From the NCBI RefSeq assembly GCF_032854445.1, contig NC_088300.1, positions 68,174,984 to 68,238,983 on the forward strand: a DNA stretch of 64,000 nucleotides, given 5' to 3'. The notes under the pieces are model-generated. The model did no database searches and was not told where the DNA came from. It saw nothing but the letters and a program-made list of their open reading frames with translations. Source of the DNA: Liolophura sinensis. Taxonomy: Eukaryota > Mollusca > Polyplacophora > Chitonida > Chitonidae. The position numbers were made by a program, and so were the translations under genes. Positions 1 through 13,091 of this stretch are shown one piece after another (position 1 is the first letter of the stretch; the number at the start of each line of letters is the position of its first letter).

Positions 1-348
1 AAGTAGGGCAACAATCAATATCAGCCTTATTTTTAGCTGGTACTAAGCAGCTTTGTTAAAGGTGGTCATCCTGTTTCTTAAAGGTGGTCACATTTCTGAC
101 ATTTTATCTTTTAGCCTGAATCTGCTGTTCTTAAGTGTGGGCCATTCACTCAACAATGGTCCTGAGTGTAAGATGGCACAAAATGCTATAGAGGGAATGG
201 CGCAGGTGTTGAAAATTTGAGTTTGTTAAATTGTAAAAATGGTTTTCAATATAAGGTTTCATTAGCTCTCAATAGCAGCCCAACAGTACGTAAAGCTATG
301 CCAGTAGCAAGGACCCTTCCCTGAATTGCTTTACTCTTTATGTTTTAG

Positions 349-3300
349 GTGAACTATGAGTGTTTGTTGTCAGTATTGGGTGTGGATAAGCTAGTGAAGG
401 TGTTTGCCTCAGTGTTGCTGGAAAGAAGATTGCTGTTTTATGCTAGTAATTTAAGGTGAGTTAAATTTTCATACAATGTTGGAATAATCAAGACGTCGAT
501 GTAGTTCTCACTATTGATGAACTCGGTAATAAGCTGTGTATGTATCTTAATTACTGTAAATTACCAAATTTTTGACTTTAGCACTTAATGTATTGAGCTG
601 AAGTTTATGCATTCGTATGTCTCATACAGGCGAGCTGTTTTGTAGCCTTGTTAAATGTACAGCATATGTGTAGCTCATATATTTAGACCCATCTCCTGTT
701 TATGTTTCAGTGTATTATCTTCCACCATTCAAGCATTGACAGCTCTGCTGTACCCATTCATATGGCATCACACATTCATTCCTGTTCTGCCTCCTGCACT
801 CTTAGATATTGTCTGTGCGCCCACCCCTTACATTATCGGAGCATTGTCATCAGAAATGGTGAAAGTGGACACACTGCCAGTGGACGAGGTAAGTGGGGCT
901 TTCATATTACACATCATGTCCTTCATGCAATCAAAATGACCTTCCAGCAAGAAATACATGCAACTTTTAGTGTCATGTTGGCATAACTAAAGAGTATAGT
1001 GGAGGGCTCATAATGCTAACAGTGGTTAGACTTGACCTAGAAAAGTTTGCTTAACCAATTTTTTTTGTGTTGTTTTTGATTTGGTTAAAGGTCAAACTTT
1101 GTTTGGTTTTGATTCAGTATACTCTATGATTTCACGTTCATAGCTACATTGTATTAGTCATATGAAATATCATACTGTAATGCCTCTAATGTAAAGTGCA
1201 TGATTGTCTAATACTAAATTAAGTTATTATTATTATTGCTTTCCAAATTTTCCCCAGGCTCTGTTCAATTTACTCCCACAATAATGCTGGCCACCTGTTC
1301 ATATATAAGGGAAGTATTCTTGGGTGCTGTGTAAAACAGCATTGAAGTAAAACATTGTCTGAAAATTGGGCTTATGATAGATTTTTGTTATTTGCAGGCA
1401 TTAATCATAGATTTGGACAGCAAATGCTTGCTTAAAGTCTTTGGAGATGAGTCAACAATTTTGCCCAAGAAGGTGCACAAGGCTTTGAAAACAGCTCTCA
1501 ATTTGTGTAGAATTGAGTCAGGTAAGGACTTTGATTTTACACCATACGGCCATTTTGCTTGGAGATGAAATTAGTCATTGTGAGCCATAATATCTCAGTT
1601 GTATGGTGTTAATTATGAAGATAAAATTATTCGTTGTGGACCATAATATCTCAGTTGTTTGGTATTGATTATAAAGATAAAATTATTCTTTGTGGACCAT
1701 AATATCTCAGTTGTATGGTGTTGATTATGAAGATAAAATTATTCTTTGTGGACCATAATGTCTCAGTTGTTTGGTATTGATTATGAAGATAAAATTATTC
1801 ATTGTGGACCATAATATCTCAGTTGTATGGTGTTGATTATGGGTATAATATTATTCCTCATAGACCATAATATCTTAGTTGTTTGGTGTTGATTATGAAG
1901 ATAAAATTATTGTGGACCATAATATCTCAGCTGTATGGTGTTAATTATGAAGATAAAATTATTCATTGTGGGCCATAATATCTCCAACAGTGGTGTTGAT
2001 GATGCAAATAGAGCTACATGTATATAGATATAGCCTGACAATGATTGAATAAAATTTCTGTGTTGTTGACTAGGATGCATGTCTATCTGGTGAATAGTTA
2101 CAGATCTGTAACTGTAACTGTAAGTTGAATTATCAAATTTGTGTTACTTTGTTTCAGACAAGCGGTCTCAGAACCTGATGATGTCCGAGGCTTTTATCAG
2201 GTTGTTTGTGGAGCTGATTGGTCACTTTGGGGAATACATCCACACACAGCCAGACGGGAAGAAAGTTTTCAAGGTGAGATGACACGGCCAGGTGCTGATA
2301 GCCTTGATGATAACAAATAGAAAACCTGACTGCAAGACAGGAAGTGATTCTTGTAAATAAGGGCAACTTTTATAAAAGTGCTTCCTTATGAAGCTGTATT
2401 TCAGCCGTGCTCATGAGCTTTTAGAGATAAGCAGTGCTTATTTCTTGGCCATCACACTTATCCTTGTGAGCAACATGACAGTTTTCAACCAGTCAAGCCC
2501 ATATTTACACAGTGGCATGATATCAGTACAGGGATTGATAGGGAGGATTGTCATTCTTCGTACCCCAATTCTTCTAAAATTTGGGACAGATATTAGTAGT
2601 GTTGAAACTAGAATATTACATTTACATTAAAGACATGAGTATGTTGTTCATCAGAAGGTCTAACCATGTGAGAAAAAAGAAACTCAATATTTCTGCCAGA
2701 ATAACATGTATATTGGCCGAAATGAGCAGACCAAGTGTCCCAAATTTTAGAAGAAATAGGGTAATCCAGTATGGAGGCTGTCAACCATTTTGGATTTCCT
2801 GACTTTCACACCTGATTTCAGCAGATTTTAAGGGAAATCATTTTTGATCAAAATGGCCAAAACAGATCTTTTTTACTCATGAGGGTCAGTCAGTAGAAGA
2901 AATTTCAGCTGATTTGGATGGAAAAAATTCTCTTCCCTGTCTTAAGGATGTTAAACATACTGAAAAATGGCAATTTGTCTCATAATAACTCAAGATTCTC
3001 TGATGATGTCAGAGAATTGACCTGTCAGCTTTTGAGGTTGATCTTATTGAAATTGTTAAATGTCAATATGGCAGTGAGAAAGTTAGAACATTCAGGCTTG
3101 TCAGTGTTCTTAATAATGTATGAGTTTAATTGTCTGAATGAAATTATTTGTGTCACTTTTGAAACATTTTTATTTTGTTTTGCATATGTGTAGATCATGA
3201 AAATAAGTGGGGAAATAGATATTTATTTTTATAAACTGGTATGATTTTGTAATGGTGGTGGTGCTTATAAAAGACAGTACTGTAATTCTGCATCCTTTTC

Positions 3301-4926
3301 GTGTGTTTGCAAAGTGTTTATTCAAGCACATTCTGAAGGCATTATTCTGTGTAAACTGATAAAGTTATACTTTTTGTGAAGCCCTGAAATTGGCCAAGCC
3401 AACCAATGTGGTTTTGTCTCCAAAATCAAGTGTAAAATGTGCATAAATTGCACTGAAAATAGCTCTTTCATATGCGAAAAGGTTGAGGAATTAGGTAAGA
3501 GTTGCATTATGGCATGAGTTATAAAGGACATAATGGCTGTCTGTTGTTTTGCAGAAGGATGAGTTCATTAACGGAGCCTCTTCAGATGGGATTTGCCAGC
3601 TGCTTCAGTGGTTCACAGATACTCAGATGTTCGAGGTGTTTATAACAGATCAGCTGGAGAAAGATCACCACAGAACTGCAGGTGAGTTGATAGATACTGT
3701 TTTATATTTGTTTTCTTTTTCATTGGTATTTAATGCAATATTCAAGGAGTTTTCATGTACACAGTGACTGTCATGGACTTAAAGTTGCAGCTAAGGAGCT
3801 GGTTTTATCCTGTAACCTCCCTAATTTCCTCAACCTTTTTGAATATGAAAAAGCAACATTTGACTTTGGAGACAAAACTACTGTAATTCTTCAACCTTTT
3901 CCATATTTGCATGGTGTTTTTGCAATCATATTCTGAAGGCTTTGTTCTGTGTTGACTTATACTTTTTGTGAAGCTCTGACACTGGCCAATCCAACTATGT
4001 TAGGTTTGCCTCCAAATTCAGTCAAATTAAAAATGTGTACAAATTGCACTGAAACATTTAAAGGTTGAGGAATTAGGGTACATTGGTTGGATTGACCTTT
4101 GTCAGGGCTAGGATTGAATAAAAACCTTGCAAACATGCATAAAGGTCGAAGAATTGCAGTACTTTTTTTTGGCAGATGGTTTGAGATGAATGACAATGTT
4201 AAGCTGACTGAACCAGTGGGGACCCAGTCTGAAGGAATTAGGCCATCATTTTCCCTTCCTACACAAGCAAAAGTGACATCTTTAAAGAAGTGAAAAATTA
4301 AAGTGTACAGTGTTGACTGGCACACGAATATAGAATTGTTTGTTATTGTCACTGTGGAAGTAAATAGTGAATTTTTTCATTCTGATCATCCACCTTTCAA
4401 GCTCTGCTGATTATTTGTGGACGAAACGCTTGTTCATGATGGGTCACACTAAATAAAGATAACATATGGTATTCTCTCATTATTATAGCAATATTGAAGT
4501 TTAAGTTGACGAGGTATTAAATAGTCTTTGATATTCTCATGGGCTAGATTCCTATGTTTACATTTGTATGTTTCTTGCTTGTAAACTCACATGTAAGTTG
4601 TATAATGTTTAGATTCCTGGTTACTTTCATTTCAGAAATTCCAACATTTAGTGGCATGAGATTTGTTGTTCTCCAAATACTAGATGTTATAGAGGAATTT
4701 TAGAATTTCATGTCTGTATATGTATCTTAAGTGTAGGTTCAATTCATTTCAGAGTTTTTAAATATTGATTAAGTATTTTCAATTCACTTTTGCAGAGCTC
4801 TTCCTTACACGTATTGTGGAGTACAGGGAATCGGGTACCGCGCCCGCCTCTATCAAATTAAATGTGAAAGAATTTGGACGGAAAGTGAAAAACTTTGGGA
4901 AAGCCATTAAAACTAAGCTGACATAG
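349..4926 (+). CDS. DENND2: DENND2-type DENN-domain Rab GEF, C-terminal half (5' truncated by window)
   Basis: Six coding exons keep phase across GT-AG introns: 349-455, 711-888, 1398-1521, 2158-2273, 3555-3681 and 4796-4926 (TAG), giving 783 bases or 260 residues. Exon 1 follows an acceptor, so the N-terminal half lies left of the window. The product carries the end of the central DENN module: a segment VFASVLLERRLLFYASN, then LLYPFIWHHTFIPVLPPALL and DIVCAPTPYIIGALSS. It is followed by a downstream dDENN-like helical region (MSEAFIRLFVELIGHFGEYI) and a basic tail (KEFGRKVKNFGKAIKTKLT). This order and length match the C-terminus of vertebrate DENND2A-D, which are exchange factors reported to act on Rab9-type GTPases at endosome/trans-Golgi membranes. 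Family assignment rests on these recalled motifs; the exact paralogue cannot be told. The introns contain a 56-bp tandem array, a MITE-like element and a duplicated repeat. Confidence 0.88.
1248..1345 (+). repeat. Diverged SINE 3' fragment (family 1)
   Basis: The stretch shows the family-1 body landmarks in order: CCCCAGGCTCTG, CTCCCACAATAATGCTGGCC, then a GAAGTATTCTTGGGTGCTG version of the 3' module. It sits in the DENND2 intron just before exon 1398-1521. The head is missing and it is one of the most diverged copies. Confidence 0.6.
1565..1990. repeat. 56-bp tandem repeat in a DENND2 intron
   Basis: About 7.5 copies of a 56-bp unit beginning CCATAATATCTCAGTTGT and ending in a TTATTC-TTGTGGA segment. 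They lie wholly between exons 1398-1521 and 2158-2273. Units differ by a few bases, and one copy is shortened near 1895-1920. Confidence 0.9.
2562..2762. mobile_element. MITE-like element with 27-bp inverted ends, in a DENND2 intron
   Basis: Positions 2562-2588 and 2736-2762 are inverted repeats of each other over 27 bases with about three mismatches (core CTTCTAAAATTTGGGACA). They enclose about 150 bases without coding content. The structure fits a small non-autonomous DNA transposon. No clear target duplication was found. Confidence 0.5.
3282..3510. repeat. Intronic repeat, first copy of a duplicated pair
   Basis: This stretch is similar in order and wording to 3880-4085: TACTGTAATTCT, ATTCTGAAGGC, ATACTTTTTGTGAAG, TGGCCAA, AAATTGCACTGAAA and GTTGAGGAATTAGG. 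The two copies flank exon 3555-3681 of the DENND2-like gene in the same orientation. They are either an unnamed interspersed element or a local duplication. Confidence 0.6.
3880..4085. repeat. Intronic repeat, second copy of a duplicated pair
   Basis: Partner of 3282-3510, diverged and with small gaps. It lies in the intron after exon 3555-3681. Confidence 0.6.
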
Positions 4927-5014
4927 AAGGAATACATTTTATACTGCGGACAAGAAGACAGAACTGGACACGGTGCAGTGATTAAAATGAAGTTTATCTG
5001 TTGGCTGGATTTCA

Positions 5015-5020
5015 AATAAA
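5015..5020 (+). terminator. Candidate polyadenylation signal of the DENND2-like gene
   Basis: An AATAAA hexamer lies about 90 bases after the stop codon at 4926, and a second lies at 5274-5279. Either could end the transcript. The choice cannot be made from sequence alone. Confidence 0.45.
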
Positions 5021-5273
5021 ATAAAACAGGAAAACTTTTATGAGATGGGGAGGTCACTGAGCACAGAAACTGGGGTTTTCTGTTTTTGTGATGATGGGAA
5101 TCCAAGTTTTAAATATTTTGGGGGGGATTGTATATTTAACAGTTCATAAGGAATGTTTTTCCCCCGTTTTTTGTGCACTTGTGTGATACTGTTTTTCCAG
5201 ATGTGCTGGTATATGAAAAAGCATTTGGACCATTTCATAAAAATATGAGAAAATAATTCCTGATTCATGTTTT

Positions 5274-5279
5274 AATAAA
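5274..5279 (+). terminator. Second candidate polyadenylation signal of the DENND2-like gene
   Basis: AATAAA about 350 bases after the stop codon, in AT-rich sequence. A longer 3' UTR is possible, because further AATAAA hexamers occur downstream. Confidence 0.4.
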
Positions 5280-7765
5280 GAAGTTCCTCATTTTTTCTAT
5301 AGAATTTTATCAAAATATCTTATGTGGCCAAAGAATGAAAACCAGTGAAGTTCTGTTCAATTCACATAATAATATATCTTTACATCATCCAGCAAAGATG
5401 TACATGTATTGTAGAGTAAGACCAAGCCATTAGACAAAGTCATTATCATGTATATATAGTTTGTAAATATTTTATAGTGGTGTGAGAGACATATGTTATT
5501 GACAAATACTTCTGAAAGCATAATAATTAATTATTGTTTGTGTCTTTGCCTACCTGTGTTACCAAAGGCATAGCTTGGAGCTTTATGTTTCTGTGTTAAC
5601 ATGAAACATTTCCTCTGTAAATTTACTGTACATTGTAAATAGGTGTACAGTAGCATCCATTGTGCCATCTTATTTTTTTGTGTATGTATTTTGACGTGAT
5701 AGCTTGTTACTTAATGTACATTTTTTGACATTTTGACATTTATACGATATGTGTGTAATTCTCAATGTTGGTTTGTGGCTTATTTGTTAAGATTTACAAC
5801 CTTTTTTGGGCTCTACCTTGTATACACCTGTACAGATTTTTAAGTGTATATCATAATATATTTTAAATGTTTTTCTCTTTCACATCGTTTATAATCAAAA
5901 TCAGGATCAATTTATCTCACAGGTATTTAATTATTTTTTTTGTGTGATAAGGAATGTCCACAAGTGACCACAGTTACAAAGTTTAGCTTGGAAACATTGC
6001 CAGTGTTATTAAGCTCAGAATTCATTAGAGAACTGGATTTCTGTACCATATTTTAAACTGTCTCTACACCTGAATGTGCTAGCTCTGGGTGGGTAGGGTT
6101 AAGCCATGAAGAGCTACTGGAATAAGGGATGCCCAAAATTATTATTTTACCTCTGTTTTATAGAGATTAAACAAACATTGGCTACCATTTCTAGCCTCAG
6201 CAAAGCAGCTCTTTCAGTTCGTCGGTCAAGGGGTCAAATTTTGGACATCCTGTCTTTTTCATGGGCCTTTCACTTAATGAGGGGACTGAGTGCAGGACAT
6301 GAACTTTTTCGCAGGATGTGATTGTGGATATGCACTTGTGAAAGCAGTTATCCATGCAGACAAGATGGAAGGCGTTAATATCTTAATAGAAAAGCAGAGA
6401 AACTTTGGATGAGCAAAATTACATGTACAAACATTACCAATATCTAAAGAAAATATATTTAGATCAGGTTTGCATTGATTTACAACACAATAACACACAT
6501 GGGATTTATGATTGTAGATGCCCTACATGTGTGTAAATTACAAATTTAATAGAGGGGGAGGGGGGAGTGTTAGTATCCCTGTTACAGTGAATGTCTTAGT
6601 ACTTCATGTATTCAGCTGAAGTTTCTCCCACAGGTCACACATTCATTCCATTGATTATGATGAAAATTAATATACATGTAGGAGTATGTTTTTATATCGA
6701 AATTCTGTTCACTAATTTAAAAAGATCTGTCAGTTACTGAGAAAAATATAATGTTCTGCCCAGTGTGTGTATAATACATATATTTCCACATATGTTTTAT
6801 TATTACATTTCTTCACTATTGCAATTCAAACATGAGAAGTATCCATACTGGTCCCAATTTTTGTAGACACACACATATTATAATTCTGTTCCTACAGATT
6901 TTACGTAGGATATTTTGTTGTATGTGTAAAGTTCCTCTATCTGCTGTTGAACTGTTTTTGTACTTTGTCAGAATAGGAGCATTCATCACAAATTTACACT
7001 TTAGCAGACTTAATTGTTTTCACATGACATATAAGCACAAGTAGAGAGAACATTGTGGTTAGTGAAATTCCCAATGTTATTTATTTAATACATCTTGCTG
7101 AAATAAATGATGCAATTGTTTTTTTTTTTTTTTTCCAGTATAATGAAAACATCATTATCAAATAGTATGCACAGAAGATTTAAACTGGTCTTTATTTACA
7201 GAAATGTACACATCTCACAAGATCTGCAAAGTGGTAACAATTTGGATTTTATGTCTCGACATTCACACATGAACTGGCATAGTGATCTAAGGTGTTCTTA
7301 CTGAAGCCCACAAACTTTTTACAGAGCTTGTCTGTCTCTCTGTCTGTCTGTCTGTCACACTTTGGCTTCAATGCATTAACTCCTCCAAATTTCGCCTGAT
7401 TTTGATTAAATATGGTGTGTGCAGGTGAACAAGTTTGAACACATGATCAAACCATGCATATATATGTAATGTTTGCATGTTTAACTTTAGTTCCTGTGCT
7501 GTAACTGCTACAAGTATTGTCCGGTTTATTAAAATTTTGTGTGTGGATGTATTTTTGAGATGTTTCAAAACCAGCTTGTTCTAAGCATACGTGTGTATAT
7601 GTTCCATGTGTATTATGGGATGTAAATGATCTGAATTTACTAAAAATCAAATTCAATCAGCTTGGGCCTTACTTTGGAAATTCCATCAGCCTTACCCAGG
7701 CTGTGCTGAGCTCCCCCTATTCATAAAATATTGTCGACTACTGCATATAACACATTTCAGTAAAG

Positions 7766-8023
7766 TATTTATTTGATTGGTGTTTTATGCCATACTCAAG
7801 AAATTTTCACTTGTAGGACACCGGCCAGCATTATGGTCGAAGGTAACTGGGCAGAGCCCAGGGGAAAGCCACGAACATCGGCAAGTTGTTGGCAGACCTC
7901 CCCACGTATGGCCGAAGAGGAAGCCAGCAGGAGCTGGACTTGAACTCCCGGCCACTGCATTGGTGAGAGGCGTCTGGGTAATTACGTTGTGCTAGCGCTA
8001 ACCAACTCAGGCACGGAGGCCCC
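7766..8023 (-). repeat. Full-length tRNA-headed SINE, family 1, with target duplication
   Basis: Read on the minus strand it starts with a tRNA-like head (GCCTCCGTG, then GGTTAGCGCTAGC, then a B-box-like GTTCAAGTCCAGCTC), continues with the family body and ends in an AAATA tail. CATTTCAGT occurs at both 7753-7761 and 8025-8033, a 9-bp target-site duplication. It is non-coding; the open frame that crosses it is incidental. Confidence 0.88.
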
Positions 8024-11000
8024 TCATTTCAGTTAACTATGTAAATGACGAATACAAATGTGCTCGACTGAGTGAAGTCATTGCATCTCCAAAGCATTGA
8101 ACTTGTCTTTGTGACTTGCTTCTATAGTGCATTTGTTAATCTAGCATTGTATTCCCTTCTGGTAAAATTCAAAGCAGAAACTCTTGTTGGTGTATGTTAA
8201 AATTGTTTTCTTCATTTGTTTCATTGACTGGCTGACTGACTTACTGCCAGTGTAATTCTGCATATGCGTTTTGTTAAACTTTATCTCCATGATTTTAATG
8301 CATTTTGTGGATGAAACAATTATATTTCACATTTTTGACGTACAGACTATAGACTATGCCTGATAATTGTAAATCTCTCATACTTATAAATCCATGAAAA
8401 TGCTAAATCCCTGAAAATGATGAATCCAGAGCAGATTACCCACAAAGCCCACTTCGTCACAGTGTTTTTACCATACGTAAGTTCGCCAGTCGCTTGCCTG
8501 GGTGATGTGGTTATCACCCAAGGGCTTCCATGAAGGTCAGAAAATATTGCATACTTTAAGAGAGTATGCGAAGAAATTTTTTTTTAATAGCCAAACATTA
8601 TTATTTGGATTCCAGTTCTTGACATGTAATAAATGTAAAGGCCATTCTATGAAATTTACATCCCTTTTCTATGTGTGTCGCATAAATATCGTAAGTATTA
8701 ATTGTGGGTGAGCAGTAGCGCTTATATGTGTGGACAGTATTTTCAGATAACGGTAATGTTCTACCTTGGTGGGTCACAGTAGGGGTCCCATGTCTTGTAA
8801 TGCTTGTAACGAACTATATATAGTTTATATAGACCAGGTTCCCTCACTGAAGATATAGTCACCTGATGGTTAAGTGGTGAATTTCTCATGCTTCAAAACC
8901 GGATGTTTTGTGATGATAGAATTGCTCAAGCCAACAAAGAGATACATTGTATATAGGTAAATAGTTGTTAATACTGATAAAATAATTCTTCATTCCCATG
9001 ACAGAACACGTGATAAATTGACGTGTCAATAGTTTGAAAATTGCTGTATTTTGATAAGTTTTTTTTCCATAACATAGATTTAGCCACGAAACTGTACATA
9101 GAGTACATGTTTGTGTTGTAGAAACAGATCGTGTTGTTTTTTGTATGCTTATACAGGCAGACGTCAGTTTGTCAGATTTGTAATGCTACGTTTTAATGCT
9201 AATGTTAAAAATAATAATAATAAAATGATACTATCCCTATCACAGCTTTTCACACTGCGCGGAATTTACACACCTATTTTTGCGGGAATTTCCAATCAGT
9301 TATCTATATGTAGTTACTTCAGCGCTGCTTTCTATAAAATACTCCTTTTCCTCTTGTATTGTATAAAACAATTCGTTATTTGCCAAGATCCCAGACGCTC
9401 CAATATATACTTTTGTCTGTTTGTGTTTTAAACCTCCTTCAGAGGGTTTAATTTGTCGTATCCTGAAAATTGGACTGGCTCTGTCTAAAAATTCGATGTG
9501 TTCTGTCTAAAATCCACTAACGATTCACACTTTCCGATGTGATTCAGATTTAGACTTTGGTAGTTCATTTTTTAAAAAAATAGTAAAATGTCGCCCTTTG
9601 CATCATAGCAACTCGCTGGTTTTATTTTGTTCTGGTTTGTTTGGAGTTGTGAGTTTTGTACAGGGTAATTTGTTCAGGTACATGCGCATATTCTTCGTAT
9701 TGAGCAGATAATTGTCTCGTGTATACCTATATGTATATTGTTTCATTAGGATCTTCAGTGAAACGAATAGACAACATTTATTAATTGTGCATCGTACCGA
9801 ACGCATATATAACGTCTTCCATGACAAACTCAGTCTTGTTCTGTATTTCTGTAATATGTTCTGTCAAAATTTAAATTTTGTTTTTTAAGATTCTATGTAT
9901 GTATTGGTGCGTGTATTTCCAACCTGTGTGTGTAAGGGCTATGTGTCATTCCAACAATTAGAACCTTTCAACTTGGTCAAATGTACGCTACCAATACCTT
10001 TATTACATTGAACCCGTTTGTCAAGTCATTTTAATAGTTACCTTGCCTCCAGTAACTTTGTCCGGGTATTTATTCGCATGTTCTGTTTAGCCACCGCAAG
10101 CTACAGTGTACCTCCCTTGTGTATTATATAGCACATGTTCACGACTTAATTTAGTGCGTTTTGGATAAGTATCTAATATACTTGTTCATGTAGAATTTTT
10201 ATAGCTGAGACAAACATGACATAGATCTAATGCACCATTCACTTGTCTTGCGTATGTAAAATGGATCCGAAAAATCTGAGGATATCCAACTATCTGAAAA
10301 TCGCTGAACTTGAAAAGCTATCTTTTAGTGTAATGTCTTTGGTGACGCATAAAACGATATCCCGCCTGTTAGTAGTGGGCAAACCTTTATAGCTACAATG
10401 TGAGTGAAATCGGATGGCTTTGTACTGAATTTCATATATTCATGTAGTTCAGAGTCTTAGAGCAGTTCTGTGCATATTGTGTCAGAGGGTGGCTTGGACG
10501 GTCGTCATACAGGATAGTTCTAGTGGATTGAGCCTGGAACCGCTGACCACTATTAAAATAAAATACAAATATTACCCTTGGTCTAAGCCTGATTGTGGTA
10601 GGGATATAGAAGGCTGTACTAGAGCTCTCAAAAGACATCCAAAGCATTTGTGCACTACTTTGAAGATGGATACTATTTAAAACCTATTTTATTGTTTAGT
10701 AATGTAAGGAACCCGAAAACTTCACTGAATTGTCCGCCATGGATGCACTTAGCCCAGATCTTTAAGGCTGCAGCTGCTCTTTACGCTAACAGGTCGCAAT
10801 CTAGATCAAAACTAACACCTCCCTCCAAACCAAAGTACGAGTCAGAATGGTTGTTTCAGTATACTGGTGATTAAATAATTAGATGGACAAACAGCGGACG
10901 AACTGAGAAAAGGTCTCTGTTAAGATCTAATAGGCAATAAATCAGACTGTTAGGTTGACTTACACGGTGATTTCAGGTTTTCTTCCTATGGTTAAATGAA

Positions 11001-12468
11001 GGAAGAAACGCTACTGTAAGTTTTACCAAGCAGTATGAAGCCATAGTTACCATTCAAATGATCATCTTGAGAGCAGAGCGTTAGTCTTTATGGTTACTTC
11101 TACGAGACGAATAAATGTATTTCATACCTCGAAGTGACGTCTCGTACAGATTTATATCCTCATGTGGTCATGCGCTACACCAGTCTGGGAAAAAAATTAA
11201 TGTTTACACCTGCAAATTGGATCTCAAAATTAATTACTATTGAAGTGGTATCGTTTTGGAATTTTAATTATTCAGACAGAAAGACGAATATAAAATTAGG
11301 TATATTTGATCTCGTCCACAGAACTAGCAAATTCACGCACATAATTATTTCTGTATATGATTTGAGATCCTTTCTATGAAGGTGTATTCATTATTTTCTG
11401 CCTTGTGTGTATATATATGTATATACATGTGAACAAGAAGCTGGTATTATTTTATCGTGTATTACGCTTCAGCCATGTTAAGTTTAAATCTAATACATAT
11501 GTACATATACATAAGAATGTATACGCCATTGTGTTACGGTTGCTGACGATTATATGTTGCTGTAATGGCATGTGTTATATTTTGTATGCGTTTTATTTGA
11601 TTATTGTACGTTATATGCTACTCATAAAAGCATTCACCTCAGGTTACCTGTTTTTATGTGCCGAAATGCTGTACTGCATGGAGCATCGTTAATTCTACCT
11701 AAAGAGTGAATGTTTTCCCGAGAATGTAGTCCTATGTTTTTAATTTTCTGGTTTGTACAGAATGATTACTGCACCGTTGGCTTATTCACTGTTGTACCGG
11801 ATGGGTTGCTCATCTTGTCGACATGATGCCACACAAAATAACATTTGCTTTCCATGTCTGTTTGTGAAGGCGTTTAATAAACTGTTGTTCTATAGTACAC
11901 GACGTGTTTCGTATGAATGGGAAATTTGTTGAAGAGCGATGAATGTAAGATAACATTTAACGTCACGACTCCTTCATTTGGTGACCAGTCGTCGTCTTGG
12001 GCGACCATTGTCCTTCAGTTTTTAGCTCTACGGTGTATAGGGAACTGCCAGTTATAGACCCTTATCATATAAAGATATATTAATAGGAAGTCTGTTGGTC
12101 AGTCTATGAATGACATTTGCCAATTTTGTTTTCATTTTCAATTTTGGAACTGTAAGATGTCATGAGCAGTCGGCTTTTAACACGGTGTTAGTTTGGTTAA
12201 GCTGACCTGGTCATTCCTATCTCCATCCCCACAACTCTCCATTGTTTTCTGTGCATTTGATGTGGGTGAATATATGCAAATTGGTGCAACACTGCTGGAG
12301 TTACTGATTCCTTAATATTAGCCGGATAATGTATTTTTGTATGCAGACTATTTGCATATATATAGACTCAGAAACTCCTGTTTTAAATAATACATGCACA
12401 ATAGCTATCGTGGGGAGGCATCAGCTTTTCTCATTTTACAATAAGGAAAGCATTCGTAGAGCTTATTC
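8024..12468. other. Gene-free AT-rich sequence
   Basis: No gene recognised. Open frames are all around 100 codons or shorter, without family motifs or exon-like boundaries. The stretch contains ATA-rich microsatellite-like patches (for example 9207-9223) and scattered AATAAA hexamers. Confidence 0.55.
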
Positions 12469-12662
12469 TAGCAGCAGCTCATGCTGGTTTCCTCTCCGGT
12501 CGTACGCGGGAAGGCCTGCAGCAACCTGGGAATGGTCGTTGGTTTCCCCCGGGCTCTGTCCGATTTCCTCCCACCATAATGCTGGTCGCCGTCATAGAAG
12601 TCAAATATTTTTGAGTACGACGTAAAACACCGATCAAATAAACAAGTAGATAAATAAATAGA
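12469..12662 (+). repeat. SINE family 1, 5'-truncated
   Basis: Begins inside the head at CAGCTCATGCTGGTTTCCTC, runs through the body (CCCCCGGGCTCTGTCCG, CTCCCACCATAATGCTGG) to the 3' module and an AAATAAATA tail. Confidence 0.85.
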
Positions 12663-13091
12663 TATTCTAACAAACAGCGTTTTCGAATTCACCATGTCCA
12701 TCTCTACAGTTATTGTCCCCATTTCGCTGTTCGTGAAATTTCTTTGTTAAACTCCATTAACCTGAAATGCCATTGCCTGAGATTCCAAGACATTTCCACT
12801 GGTTTATACGATGTCAGTGGGATTTCTGGCTGAAAGAAGAAGAAACACTGGAATGCTGCTAGGCTGCATGGGTCTTACAGCATTGTCTAATGTTAGAGGG
12901 AAAAAGAAACGAAAAAACGTTGAGCAATTGAAGAAGTAAAACAGAATGTGGATGGATAGGAAGTCGATGGGAGCAATAAAACAAGAAAAGCAATATAATA
13001 GTGGGAACCATTTATCTTTATGCAACTTGTGCTCTGTTGCCCTTTTGTTAAGCGTGTTTATTTTTTTGACAAATCCAGAGTTTACATATAG
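12663..13091. other. Spacer between a SINE and the end of lyase A
   Basis: No gene seen. On the minus strand AATAAA at 13062-13057 lies about 30 bases after the stop of alginate lyase A and is its likely polyadenylation signal. Confidence 0.5.
13057..13062 (-). terminator. Polyadenylation signal of alginate lyase A
   Basis: AATAAA on the minus strand, about 30 bases past the stop codon at 13092-13094. It is well placed for a short 3' UTR. Confidence 0.55.

Larger units (their letters stand above)
4927..7765. other. 3' UTR followed by gene-free AT-rich sequence
   Basis: No coding pattern beyond the DENND2 3' UTR. The region contains short homopolymers, including a T-run near 7120-7136, and a (CTGT)n tract at about 7328-7353. 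All open frames are short and unrecognised. Confidence 0.6.

Noticed and set aside
5280-11900. Very long 3' UTR of the DENND2-like gene
   Set aside because: Scattered AATAAA sites occur, but nothing in the sequence shows transcription beyond the first signals at 5015 and 5274.
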